Shown here: piece by piece, positions 34,976 through 47,150 of the stretch
Layout: the number at the start of each line of letters is the position of its first letter
Position numbering within the stretch: the first letter of the stretch is position 1
Assembly: GCF_902167145.1 (NCBI RefSeq)
Contig: NC_050101.1
Coordinates: forward strand, 111,691,789 to 111,755,788
Length of the DNA: 64,000 bases
From: Zea mays
Taxonomy: Eukaryota; Streptophyta; Magnoliopsida; Poales; Poaceae
Reading direction: 5' to 3'
The notes under the pieces: model-generated
Told to the model about the DNA's origin: nothing
The model's database searches: none
What the model saw: only the letters and a program-made list of their open reading frames with translations
Made by a program: the position numbers and the translations under genes

Positions 34976-35522
34976 TGAAAAAGCCCCTGTGTATGGCCTC
35001 AAACAGGCCCCAAGAGCCTGGAATGCCAGGCTTGATATGGAACTTACCAAGCTGGGATTCAGAAGGAGCACAGAAGAACATGCAGTGTATAGAAAGGGGA
35101 TTGGTGGATCACTGCTGCTAGTAGGTGTATATGTGGATGATCTCATAATTTGTGGGCCTAATACAAGAGATGTCTCTGTGTTCAAGCAGCAGATGAAGAA
35201 TATATAGCAGCAGCCACGACAGCCTGTCAGGGAGTGTGGCTGAGCAGACTTATAGGGGATCTGTTGGGCACTGAAGTGAAGAAATTCAACCTCCGAAATG
35301 ACAACAGATCTGCTCAATAGCTGAGTAAAAATCCAGTTTATCATGAGAGGAGTAAGCAGATTGATACAAGATATCACTACATCAGGGAGTGTGTTAGCGA
35401 GGGAGACTGGAAATCAGTCATGTGAGTTCTGAAGAACAGCTGGCATATACTAACAAAACCACTGGGAAGGATCCGTTTTGCAGAGCTAAGGAGGCAGCTA
35501 GGCATCATCAGAATTGAAGATT
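34976..35522 (+). pseudogene. Copia pol fragment inside W: RT joined to RNase H end
   Basis: On the plus strand 34989-35207 reads [15 protein letters not shown]...GVYVDDLIICG (RT, YVDD intact). It runs into the RNase H end (EEYIAAATTACQG, NPVYHERSKQID, LTKPLGRIRFAELRRQLG) in another frame from about 35192, with stops. The palm-to-RNase H connection is missing; the junction is at GATGAAGAATAT, where both parts share sequence. It is unrelated to S1 and S2 at protein detail. The orientation is opposite to the CACTA genes. Confidence 0.85.
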
Positions 35523-35653
35523 GACAAAGTTCAAAAATAATAGCTAGTTCCATTAGAAGCCCAATTGAATCATGGACAGACAAAACAAAAATATACGAAG
35601 TAAGATTACAAAGTTCAAAAATAATAGCTAGTTCCATTAGAAGCAAATATTTA

Positions 35654-38600
35654 CCTGCTGCTGTAGAACCTTGGTTCAACATTGATTTTTTGTTACGACC
35701 CATCTAAAAATATAGAACATTAGAAGCTTGTTCTATTAATTACATAAATAAAGTACAAGGTTGTAGTATATTACCTTGTTTGTTGGCCATGCAACGGGCA
35801 TAAAAAGAGCATCCCCCATACTCTCTACACCTAAGTATGGTCGTGGCAGAGTACTTTCCCGTTTTAGCACGCGAGTCACAAAAACCTGTGTGAACTCCCT
35901 TCCAAGAGGAACATCTCCCACTTTAGTGGTTGGGTCGGTTGAGATAATATTTGCTATTGCAACAGGAACTTCTGATCTCATCATAGAATATAATATCACT
36001 TCTTTACCAACCTAATAAAATATGCGAACTAAGATTACAAAGTTCAAATAATGAAACATAAATATGAAGTGATAGATGAGAAAATTACAGGATTATCATC
36101 TGAATTTTGAGATGATCCATGATTTCTTTGAGGTACCATTGTTGCAATGTCTCGCCTGCGACTTTGCTCTTCAATAGTATTAACATCTTCACGATTCCTT
36201 AGACGACCCACAGTGCTTGCAACTCGCCTAGTAAGTTGCAAGTCATCTTCAACCATATTTTGTGAATGGTTATTACCATTGTAATCATGTGCCACCTCAT
36301 CTGAACGATGCACCCTTGAGTTCTAAAGAAAATAAAAAGGGAAAAAGTGTTAGTGAGATAAAGGAAACAAGCCTAATTAATTAACATGATAGACGCCGAA
36401 CTGCTCGATATATGCTACACTGACTAAACATATGCAATATTATATCACCTGTCGAGAATTAGACCCATGTTGTGATGGGCTTTCTATATGTTGCACCCCT
36501 TGAGCTGCTACCATCATTTGATAAATTTGATCCATTTTTTCTTTCATTTGATTCATATCCTGTCTTAAGGCTCTAACCTCTTGCTCAGACTGACTGCGAG
36601 CTTGCAATGCCATTTGAAGCTTTGTTGATATTTTCATTTGAGTTCCAGGGGTGCCTACATCTTGTGGAGTTGGTCCTAAGCCTAAACCACGAATACGACC
36701 TCTTGGTTCTTTCTCTCCAAAAACATGTGCATATAAATCACCATCTTCAATACTTCTGTCCTTCAGTTCTGGGTTCTCAGCAACAGCTTCTTCAAATTTA
36801 TTCTTAAGAGGACCACACATATATTATATTTTGTTCACTTATATTTTAATTATTACATAAATCAAAAATATGTGTGTACTCACAATGAATATTTCTGCTC
36901 CAGGTAGAGGCACAATATCCCCTTCTTTGTTCTTACGCGTGTGTGTTCTAACATATATTTCATCTCTTCTCGCAGGGCGTCCTTGTTGCTCGGCCTACAA
37001 GAAAAAATGATTTGGTCCAGTAATTGACTAGATTTTTCATAAATTAAACTAATGATTATACAAACTAGTGATTATAAATTTTTTTACCAGTTCATGCCCC
37101 ACACGAGCATAACTCTTGCTGCCAGCTGCATGCGACATAGTCAGCTTTGAACGGTTATCTTTACCTCTGTTTGTACGAACCTACAACATACATATGAATC
37201 TATCAAAACAATAATACAAAATCATTCATACAATAGTTTAATGAAGGTGTATATCTCAAAAAAGAATTCAAAACAAATCAGCATGTACCTCGGCTTCTGG
37301 AGACATCCAATAAGTTATCAACCACTCCCAATCAGATTCTTTCACCCTTTCATCCCTTTTAGCAATAAGCTCTTCAAAACTCAATGTTTCATCAAAATAT
37401 TTGTTCTTTAGGTCAGCCTTAAACTCTCTCCACTTTTTTGCTGCAGATGTTATAACATAATCTATACCAGATTCATCCACTTCATAGTATTCCTGTTTCA
37501 ACAAAAATGTAGTTGATTACCAAATCTACTGACAATAGGCTAAGACAAATTATCTCACTAAATCAGATTACCTTCACTTTTGTCCATAACTCAAACTTCT
37601 TTTTAGAATCAACTAGTCTCCAATCCTCACAAGAAACAGGGATATTTTTCCTCACCAAAGTTCCTATGAAATTACCAAACTCTTTGCTGTTCCTACCAAC
37701 TGGTTGTCCATATTCATTAAGGGTAATGCAGATTTTAGGCCCACCACTACTTGAATATATGTTCTTCTTCAAGGTTGGGCCCCTTCCTTTCCTTATATTT
37801 TGATGCCCAATAGGTTGCTCTGCTTATTACAGGAGATAAAACAGATGAAAACCTTTGTTGATAACTATTTTCAAAATTGCTACAATAAATTTAAAGTTTG
37901 TTTGATTTTTACCTTCATCATTGATGGGATTTTCAGATTCTTCGTAACTATTTTCAGATTCTTCATCAACAATATCCCTTTCAGTCCTTGATCGCAAAGT
38001 AGGTCCATCAGTTGAAGCTGCTAATGTCCTTGTCTACACTCAAAGAAATGAAAACATTAAAACTTAAGGTTCAGAAATTAAAGCAGTCAACCAATTGCCA
38101 GTGAAGCAGCAGAAATTTCAAGCAGTAATATAGTTGTAATATAATATAGCTGTAGCATGACAGCAATACACTATACCTGTCTAGCAGTAATATACCTATA
38201 TAGCTGTAGCATGACAGTATAGCTGTAATATACCTGTATAGCTGTAGCATGACAGTAATATAGCTGTATGCGAACCCCTGAATTCAGTTATGCTTGGTTT
38301 AGGTTTAAGTTTTATTTAGCTGAATTCGAAGGGTGCACCTTTGGGTAATATAAAATATAAATAATGTTTTCTGAAGTAAGTAATTTATTTTATATAGGTA
38401 TGCAGACTTCAGTTATGCTTGGATGAGATTTAGGTTTTATTTAGACGGTTCTTAAGGAAACTATCATCTTCATGCAATGTGTATATAGGTTTCAGCTGAT
38501 GAATGGGAGCTCAACATCAAATGTTTGAACTGCACAGTTTAGTGCCACACGTTGATCACGTGAAACAAGTTTTTTCACTTTGGAAAGCTTGGTGGTTGTT

Positions 38601-41475
38601 GCAGAGCAAGCCGGTTCTCAACATGGCTCTCATATTTTGTTTTTCATTTAGTATTATGATGACTTAACATCAAGCACTATCCTGAATGCTGAATGTTCCT
38701 GACATGATTTATTGAGTGAAGACCAAACTGATCAACGAGGTACCTCCAATTTGAAGACCAAACTGAAGACCAAACTGGCCAATGGAACTGATCAACGAGG
38801 TACCTCCAATCAAGGTTGATGGTCGCATTGCTGTCTGTGAATGTTCCTGACATGATTTATTGAGTGAAGACCAAACTGATCAACGAGGTACCTCCAGCTC
38901 ATGCTTCAACACAAATATCCCTTTTGTCCAGTTTTGAAGATAGTTCATGTGGATTTAACTAGCAGCTCTGTTCATGTGGATTTAACTAGCAGCTCTGTTC
39001 ATGTGGATAGGGTACTAGCTGTCTTGAAATATATTTCAACACAATAAACAGGAATAGCTTTGATTGGTACAATATGTTTTTATAGATACTCTCTGCTATA
39101 ATGTGAATAATAGAAGTTACAAACACAAAGAAACCCAAATTTTCCTATCGGGGCAAATCTGGAGTACTCTGAGCAAAACACACTAAACACAGGGATAGTA
39201 AAATTATCATAGAACACATGCCACATGGACGGTAAGGAGGGGCAGAACAGCCAGCGCGGTCACCAGTCACAGGGACGGCTTCGAGCACCAAACTTGGACA
39301 AAGAAACTGGGGTGACTTAGGGGGTTAACACAAGCGTAAAGGGATGGTGAGCACCAAACGAAGCGATGGGGCACAGGAACAGCGAAGTTCAGCCCGAACC
39401 TCTTCAATCCAATCCTTGGCAGTGAAACTATCCCAAGTTATCCCACCCTCATCCTGCCAGCACAAACACTTATCCCCAGCTTACCCAGATGCATCATGAA
39501 TTCATATTAACAGTTGCATCACTGCAATAGGCGGGGCTAACATCATGAATACATTATATTAACATTAAAACATTATATTAACATTAAATCAACTCCAACA
39601 AACTCATATTAACAGTTGCATATAACCTGAATTCATAACTACTTTCCAAATGCCAAAATGAAACGACAGCAATCATAAGAAATTGGAAAATGTAAATGAT
39701 ACAATCAACTTTTTTTATGACCAACAATGCAATAGCCATGAATACGAGCATCTAATTTGCTCACCAGTTGTATGGTCAAGTTTGCACTCAAAGACGCAAA
39801 CATGAGGGAATGAACTCACTACATTCAGTTATCCCTCAAGTGTGACTTTCTTTTGAAACGGGACTGCTACAAATCTTTACAGAGGTTTTGAAAGGAAACA
39901 ACCAGATCATGTGAGTATGGAGGCAAAACTACAGAGAAGCATGCAACAAAGTGATCTTCAATGATAGTTGAAGCTGCTAATGTCCTTGTCTACACTCAAA
40001 GAAATGAAAACATTACTAATAATGAGGAGTACATGCCCGAGTAATAATGAGAGAATCAATAGATCTAGCATGCGAAATTGTATATGTCGGACTGTAGCAG
40101 CTCTGTTCATGTGGATCACTAGAAAATGCCAGAAAATGGATTTAACTAGCAGCTCCGTTCATGTGGATAGGCATATTTTTCACTACACCTTAATTAGTGG
40201 TCAATAATTTAGCTTTTTATTTGATTACACTGTCTACAGACAATGCATCACCAGAAACTGTTTATGAAAGGATAGGGTACTAGCTGGCTTGAAATATATT
40301 TCAACACAATAAACAGGAATAGCTTTGATTGGTACAATATGTTTTTATAGATACTCTCTGCTATAGCGCGGTCACCAGTCACAGGGACTTAGGGGGTTAA
40401 CACAAGCGTAAAGGGATGGTGAGCACCAAACGAAGCGATGGGGCACAGGAACAGCGAAGTTCAGCCCGAACCCGAGACTACGATAACGGAGAGTTAACAG
40501 AAACCGAGTTCTCGTGGCCTTATTGGAGCTTAATATGGAGGGAGCCAGAGCCAGCACATCTAGCTTCACTACTGCGCGGACACCACATATGTCGAAGGGC
40601 ACAGAGAAACAGTGAACGGTGACCAATAGTGTTCGGACTGGAGGCAAGCAGATAGGCAAACATCATAGTCAACAGATAGAAGCTGCAATAGAATTAAGTA
40701 AGAATCCGGTATATCACGACCGGAGCAAGTCCTAGTCGCTGATCCTAGAAATATGGCGATGAAGGGGGCGACGTGCAACGGGGGAGGTGGACGGCTTCAT
40801 ATAGCCGATGTAATCTTTTTCAGTATTATTAGTATGCAAGACTGAAAACTGCAAAGGCACATTATATTCTTGGTACATATCAAGCCAATTTGAGGTGGTT
40901 TGGAATTGGCATGAAATGAAAGTCTGAACCAAAATGAAAGTCTGAACCTTAAGTTTTAACTGGCATGGACGACTGAGAATGAAATTACAAGCAGTAATGC
41001 TAACTGGTGTTGGTCACTGTTCTTCGTCACTGCTCACTAGTGCTGGTCTAGAGACAACAGTACAAGAACTGAAAGTCTGAAACTGAAATATTGAAAACAG
41101 TACAAGAAGTAGAGACTACAGAATGCACAGGTTAATTTATATGCCTATGGCAGAAAATTCTAGTTCCTTCTATAATTCTAGTTCCTTCTACAAGAAAGAA
41201 AATTCTAGTTCCGCATGTATTGAGATAGATTGTGGTACTATTAAATTAAATGTAAAAAACATGAACTTATTAAATAGGGAAATACATTAACCTTATGTTT
41301 CTTATTGGCTCGATGTGATCCATTTGCTTCTTCATTAACCATAGTACTAGGTACATGGAGATTAAGAGATCTCATCCTCTTCAAATTTTCTTTTATGTTG
41401 GCAGCCCTTTGTAGTTCATATTCATTGACCTCCGTTTCTTTACCCATTCCTCTTCCTCTTACAAACTTTCCTCCT
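35654..41475 (-). CDS. W TnpA-like gene, multi-exon (Transposase_24 and Transposase_23 domains)
   Basis: Exons read on the minus strand: about 41475-41292 (GRGMGKETEVNEYELQRAANIKENL), 38035-37917 (acidic, Ser/Glu-rich), 37826-37572 (RGPTLKKN...FELWTKVK), 37500-37289 (AAKKWREFKADLKNKYF...TYWMSPEAE), about 37179-37088 (MSHAAGSKSYARVGHEL), about 37000-36900 (GRPARRDEIYVRTHTRK), 36820-36447 (PRGRIRGLGLGP, then coiled coil), about 36324-36090, 36012-35776 (VPVAIANIISTDP...LGREFTQVFV, TNP1-like) and 35703-35654. Most boundaries have GT-AG signals. The family includes the DNA-binding TnpA of En/Spm, which binds subterminal repeats. The first intron is about 3.3 kb and full of rearranged sequence. 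Exon joins were not all phase-checked, and the last exon may be lost to the Copia fragment next to it. Confidence 0.7.
38037..41290. other. Large intron of the TnpA-like gene with internal duplication
   Basis: 38009-39410 is repeated in the same order, with deletions, at 39967-40471. The shared blocks are the exon start GCTGCTAATGTCCTTGTC, the CAGCTCTGTTCATGTGGAT block, the AGGGTACTAGCT...CTCTGCTAT block and the GCGCGGTCACCAGTCACAGG...CCCGAACC block. It also has a 27-bp tandem repeat (about 38947-38998), a direct repeat of about 60 bp (38693, 38838) and repeats of ATAGCTGTAGCATGACAG (38140-38265). No intact gene. Confidence 0.75.
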
Positions 41476-41569
41476 GAATCAAAACATAAAGAGATTACAA
41501 TCAAGATTCAAGACAAAGAGATTACAACGTAAAATGAAACATTTTTGCGTAAACGGATATAAACATATC

Positions 41570-44500
41570 TTACTTGCTAGGTTGGTTTTCGGCAATCATT
41601 ATTCCATCTATATCAGTCCTAACACAACTACCACCAATAGATACATTAACTTGTGTGTGTGCATCCAAATCTGGCAAGAAAGAACCTATTTCTGTACTAT
41701 TGTCTAGCCTTTCTTCCATATCATACATGTCACGTTGTTTTGACTTTAAAACAGCAAACCAATCAGCATCAATAGGATCTTGCACATAGTAAACTTGAGT
41801 TGCCTGAGATGCAAAAATAAATGGCTCATCTAATTCCTTGTCACCGGTATTGAATAAATGCTTGAAGTTGACCATTGTCACCCCAAACTTGTCTATTTTG
41901 ACCCATTTGTCTCGTACTCGGTTATCAATCCAATCACATTTGAACAATACTATTTTTCCCTGGTGATGGTAGTTCAGCTCAAGAATGTCTTTTATAACAC
42001 CATAATAAGTTTTGCTCATTGATACTGGGTTATTATTGTTTGTCTCATCAAAACTTGTTGCATGTGCAACTAGGGCTACACCACTACACTGCACTGACCT
42101 ACCCACATCATAAGAATGTGTATGAAAATTTATCCCATTTATAGAATAACTATCATAAGAATGTGCAACCATGTTAGGCTCCTTAGCTAATATTGTTATC
42201 TCCTCAGGTACTTCCTCACTCGTTGTTTCCACCTGATGATATTGAAGATTGTTATTGCACTAAAAAATAATGTGGAACTATACTCTATATAAACATTTTC
42301 CTAGATACTTACGTGTGACTTAAACCACTCGTGAAAAGTCTCATAGTGTAAACGACTGATTGCTCTTTGATTTTGATGACCAGTAGAGTAAAGGTATTCT
42401 ATATGTTTACTAAACAAACATTATAATTTAGTAATCATGAAATAAATGGATGATATTGATTATAAAATATAATGTTCAACTTACTTCAAGTAAGGCTCTA
42501 TATGGTCATAGTTGAACAAGACATATCTATGTGCTTGAAGCCATGTTTTGTGGTCTAATGTGACACTACGCTTACCAACCAATCCACGACCTATGTTATG
42601 GAAGAAAGGGGTGGTATTGATTAAATCAACATTCAAGCCATCATCATTTCTTTTTTTCCGGTTAAATCTAGTTTCACCATGTAAATAGCGAGAACAGAAT
42701 GTGAGACTCTCATCAAATAGATAACTTTCTGCAATTGACCCCTCTGGGTGACTCCTAGTGCGAACATGGCCCTTACATCTCATTAAAAACCTATAAAGGA
42801 GAAATGGCATATATGTTAAACCTTCCTTTGAGTAAAACTAAGTTTAATTTATTGCTAAAATATATTAAAATTTACCTCTCCACTGGGTACATATTACGAA
42901 ATTGAACAGGGCCAGCAATTCTGACTTGAGTAGGGAGATGAACCATTAAGTGTACCATAATATCAAAAAAGGATGGCAAGAATATAGCCTCAAGAATGCT
43001 TAGAGTCTCAGCTATTTCTGACTCTAGCTTATGCATATCGCTTATACGAATAACTGTCGAATAGATTTGCTTGAAAAAATTGCTCACACGAATCAGTGCA
43101 GCACTAACTATTTCTGGTAAAATCCTTCTCACAGCAAGTGGGAGTAAATATTGTATCAAAACATGGTTATCATGGCTCTTTAGCCCAACAAGCTTCTTCT
43201 CCTTCACATCCACATTGTTTCTTATATCTGATGCATATCCATCTGGAAATTTTACTCCTTTCAGTACCTCACAAAATAACGTCTTCTCAGACGCACTCAT
43301 TGTATATGATGCTGGTGGTAAATATAACTTGTCACCCACTGGAATAGGATGAAGCTCAGTTCGAATGCCTAGGGACTGAAGATCCAAACGATATTTCAAG
43401 TTATCCTTGGACTTTCGTTGAATGCCTAGGAGGGTGTTGACAATGTTATCACACACATTCTTCTCGATATGCATGACATCTAAATTATGTCGTAACATTA
43501 AATCCTTCCAATATGGAAGCCTAAAAAAAATAGACCTCCTTTTCCATATGATAGTAGGCTCCCCTTCCTTCTTTTTTGCTTTCTTTTTATGTTGGCAACC
43601 TTTCCCATGCACTGTGTGCATATTCTCTGTTTGCAATAAAACTTCCTCTCCAGAAAGTGGTCTAGGCGCTGGCCTGTCCTCAACTTTACCATCAAACGAA
43701 TCTAGATCAAATCTATATGGATGGTTTGGGCCCAGGAATCTACGGTGTCCCATATAACAATTTTTTGTACCTTGTTTCAATCGTAGAGAACATGTATATG
43801 AGTGGCATTCAATACATGCTACTTCACCTGATGTAGTACATGCTGCAATGTACCCTAGGCCTGGATAATCAGATATGGTCCATATTATTGCAGCACGTAA
43901 TTGAAAATACTCATGCTTTGCAGAATCGTATGTTCTCACCCCTTCAACAAACATATCTAGCAGATCATCAATTAGTGGCTCAAAATAAACATCTATATCA
44001 CTACCAGGAGATCTACGACCCGGAATCAGCAATGAGATAATGAAATTTGTTTGCTTCATACACAACCATGGTGCAAAGTTATATGGGATGAGAATAACAG
44101 GCCAAATGCTATAGCTAACATTCATGGACCTAAACGGATTAAAACCATCTGTAGCTAAAGCAAGTCTAATGTTGCGACTGTCAGAAGCAAACACTGGGTG
44201 CTTTTGGTCAAAATCCTTCCAGAGAGGTGAATCTGCAGGATGCCTTAGTAATCCATCTTGTATACGCTCCTCATCATGCCACCTCATGTCACTTGCTGTC
44301 TTAGATGATATAAAATAACCTCTGAAGCCTTCTTTTTATTGGAAAATAGCGAAGAACTTTGCATGGAACCTTGTGTACACGTTTTCCATTTAAACTTCTC
44401 CTTTTTGATTTCCAGCGTGACCTTTCACATGTGGGACATGCATCACAATTAGCATACTCCTTCCTAAACAAAATGCAATCATTTTCACATGCATCAATTT

Positions 44501-45217
44501 TGATATACCCGAGTCCTAGACACTTAATTACTTTCTTTGCTTCATTGAAATTTTTTGGCAATGCCAAGCCATCAGGGAAAGCCTCCATTAGTAGATCTAG
44601 TAGCATATCAAAACTTTTATCTGTCCACCCTCCAAGCAATTTCAAGTGAAGAATTCTTATTAAGAAATGCAACTTTGAGAACTTCTTACACCCTGGGTAT
44701 AGCTCTTGGGTATTATCTATCACTAACTGATTGATGGCTTCTAAATCTACATCAGTTTCATCAGAACCATCAGATACTTCAAAATCCCCTTTATCATCTA
44801 GACCACCAGCCATGTCTTGAACCAAATTGGCTATGTCATCTTCATCTGAATTGTTTGCAGCCTCTATATCACTATAGTCATGACTATTAATAGGCATAGA
44901 GTCTGTTTCTCCATGATAAGTCCACCTTTTGTATCCCTCTTGAAAGCCATCACATATCAAGTGCGCACGAACTTCATTTTCATCTTTCCATAGAGAATTA
45001 ACACATTTTCTACAAGGACATAGAATTCTATTTCCACCTATAGAATTGCTAAACGCAAACTCAATAAATCCAGCTACCCCATCTATGTAGACCTTCGTGT
45101 GCCTATAAATATTAGGTACAAAAACGATATGTTGGTCAAAGGTGATTACTACAAAATAATGGTTTATAGAACATTGTTAGAAATATACCTAGGTTCATTC
45201 ATCCACCTTTTATCCAT
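41570..45217 (-). pseudogene. W TnpD-like transposase (tnp2), five exons, one-base frameshift
   Basis: CACTA transposase. Exons: 45217-45189 (MDKRWMNEP), 45102-42876, 42790-42485, 42409-42313, 42232-41570. All introns are GT-AG and phases match; the exon sum is 3322 nt, one more than 1107 codons. The extra base is a T in the TTTT run near 44311-44316, which stops the frame at 44301 while the rest resumes at 44287. Domains: transposase-associated (YIDGVAGFIEFA...CPCRKCVN), zinc-like CDACPTCERSRW, tnp2 core (TDGFNPFRSMN, LPYWKDLMLRHNLDVMHIEKNV), DUF4218-like (PSFFDIMVHLMVHLP) and DUF4216-like (FKCDWIDNR...VYYVQDP). The stop TAA lies within a donor-like AAGTAAG. Single-indel damage implies recent inactivation. 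Confidence 0.9.
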
Positions 45218-45548
45218 GTTGTACCTTAAAAGATAATAAGATGAAATGTACCCTTCCTAGTTTCAAAGTAGAGGTGTAAAAAGGGGAATCATTACAAGTA
45301 TCAAAGATAAAAGCTGAACTAATGATCGTCTAATTATTTTATAGCAAAATTTACTAACTACAAGTTTGCAACACATACCTCTACTAGGTTTGGTTTTAGC
45401 ATTGTTTTTACACTTGTCCATTCATTTTGTTTCATCTTCATTATTTAGTATTAATAATCTTCAGAAATCCATTGTGCTTTAAAAACTCATCTCAAATAAA
45501 TGATAACCAATAAATTAAAAAATCAACAACATATTAACAGTTGCATCA
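45218..45548. other. AT-rich region upstream of the TnpD-like gene
   Basis: No ORF or clear promoter seen; it probably holds the upstream intron of the transposase transcript. Confidence 0.35.
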
Positions 45549-45706
45549 CTGCCATAATAGCTCGACATTATTGCCGACAGATTTGTTGACTCCAATACAA
45601 TAACTACCGACAGATAGTGTGATGGGAATATTTTGTGACAGACTGTCTGTCGCAGAACGTCTATTTTTACCGTCAGTTGTTTTACGCTAAAAGTGTGTCA
45701 TGGTGT
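45549..45706. repeat. Internal right-end module of W (first copy)
   Basis: Contains CCGACAGA repeats and ends GTGTGTCATGGTGTA, close to the complement of the left terminus (TGTGTCACGGTGTAGTG) but with GTG changed to AAC. It is duplicated at 46997-47150. Confidence 0.75.
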
Positions 45707-46996
45707 AAACTGGGGTTATATAATTTGATTTCAGCCTCAAAGCAAGTGCCATTGCACAAATTTATTTTAAATTCATGGGCATGAGAGAAGGAACATGATT
45801 TTATACAGGGATGCTCCTTCATTACGGAAGACCATGCAGAACCTGTTAATCCCATTGCCACATCAATTGATATTACTACTTCTATGGATATACGTCTAAT
45901 GATGAATAAGATCAAGGTGATATGCCCAGGGACATGGGCAGCAATAGGCCAATAGCCATACTACAACATGAAGCAAATAATCACTAGAAGGTTTAAGGCT
46001 TTCAGCATCTAAGTAAAACTGAAAACCAACAAACATGGACATGGGCAGTAACAGGCCAACAGCCATACGCACATACCTACAAGCTATAGTACAACAGAGC
46101 ACACCAGAGAAAACAGGGACAAGCTCTGAATCTGGATTATGGAGACCGAAGACTGGAGACCATACCTGCACGCCGGCTGCTGGCGCCGCCGCGCCGGAGA
46201 TGGAGGAGGGGCCGAGCGGGACGATGCCGCCGCACCGGAGATGGAGGAGGCGCCGGAGATGGAGGAGGGTAGCGCGCCGCCGTCTCCTATTCCGCTAGCT
46301 AGGGCTCCGATTCTCCCTCGGCAGCTGGTTGCCTGCTGGTTCGTATCGCGCGTGTGCCTCTGGGCGTTGCGCTGTTTGCTGTTGGTTGTGCAGCTTCTAC
46401 TCACGTGGTGGGAATTGGGAAAAAGGAAGCTGGGCTGGGCCACTGGGCAAAGTGAAGTGGGCCACTAGGCCGAAATTTCAATCCAGCCAGCCTAATCGTT
46501 CTGGGTGTAATTAAAATCCAGCCAGCCTGATCCACTAGGGACTAGCTGCAACGGTAAGCTAGCGACAAATTAAACAAGTTCATGCAAATCTCTCCGGGTG
46601 TAATTAAAATTAAAGATGATATATCACTGTTGATATAGCATTTTCATCTGATCGGATTGCACATTTTTTCAATCCAGCGACAAATTAAACGAGTTCACAT
46701 TTTTTCAATCCACAGCCAGCCAGCTCACGTCGTTACATTGCATGTGAGTTGTAGCCCTTCAATAAGTAATGTGTACAATTTTATAATGAATAATACCGAG
46801 AATAGAGTGAACAATCCTCACTAGTTATTAGATATGTGTCTTCTCTTTTTGCAAAGGGTCACGAGTTCGATTCCTACTCACGCTACGTTAATTATTTTTT
46901 CGCTATAGGATCATGACATCCATTTACCGACAAACGATCTGATGCTACTTTTTCCCGACAGACTTTGCGCCACACATAATCAGTTTTACCGACAGA
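45707..46996. other. Segment between the two W right-end modules, GC-rich block with donor-like sites
   Basis: 45707-46080 is AT-rich with two related blocks (GACATGGGCAG...CAATAGCCATA). 46130-46480 is GC-rich with four CCGGAGATGGAGGAGG repeats. On the minus strand two donor-like sites occur, GCAG|GTATGG (about 46168) and GTAG|GTATGT (about 46077), so this may be the untranslated first exon and promoter of the transposase gene. A tRNA-like B box is near 46856-46880. Captured host DNA is an alternative; no protein domain seen. Confidence 0.4.
46840..46890 (+). repeat. tRNA-like B box, possible SINE remnant
   Basis: GGGTCACGAGTTCGATTCC resembles the T arm and pol III B box (GGTTCGANTCC). I see no clear A box or matching acceptor stem, so this is not a functional tRNA gene. 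Confidence 0.3.
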
Positions 46997-47150
46997 TGGA
47001 CTGCCACAATAGCTCGACATTATTGCCGACAGATTTGTTGACTCCAATCCAATAACTACCGACAGATAGTGTGATGGTAATATTTTGTGACAGACTGTCT
47101 GTCGTACAACGTCTATTTTTACCATCAGTTGTTTGACGCTAAAATTGTGT
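46997..47150. repeat. Outer right-end module of W, truncated
   Basis: Near-identical to 45549-45700, with CCGACAGA motifs, ending TTGTGTCATG where it meets Z LTR. The final GGTGTAGTG expected for a CACTA end is absent. Confidence 0.85.

Larger units (their letters stand above)
33429..47150 (-). mobile_element. W: CACTA (En/Spm-like) DNA transposon, right terminus lost
   Basis: The left terminus CACTACACCGTGACAC is at 33429 after the triplet CTA. Subterminal repeats with core CCGACAGA/TCTGTCGG fill 33440-33740 and recur near both right-end modules. Two minus-strand genes encode TnpD-like (tnp2) and TnpA-like proteins. At the right the sequence stops within the terminal repeat (TTGTGTCATG) and changes to Z LTR at 47151, so about 8-9 terminal bases and the second CTA are missing. 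Total 13.7 kb. It cannot excise with this right end. Confidence 0.93.

Noticed and set aside
41475..41575. Fusion of TnpD-like and TnpA-like genes through the donor-like AAGTAAG at the TnpD stop
   Set aside because: Joining this donor to the nearest acceptor (TTTTGATTCAG) gives the wrong phase and a stop, so they are listed as separate genes; alternative splicing remains possible.
46856..46880. tRNA gene
   Set aside because: Only a B-box/T-arm-like stretch; no A box, anticodon stem or acceptor pairing seen.
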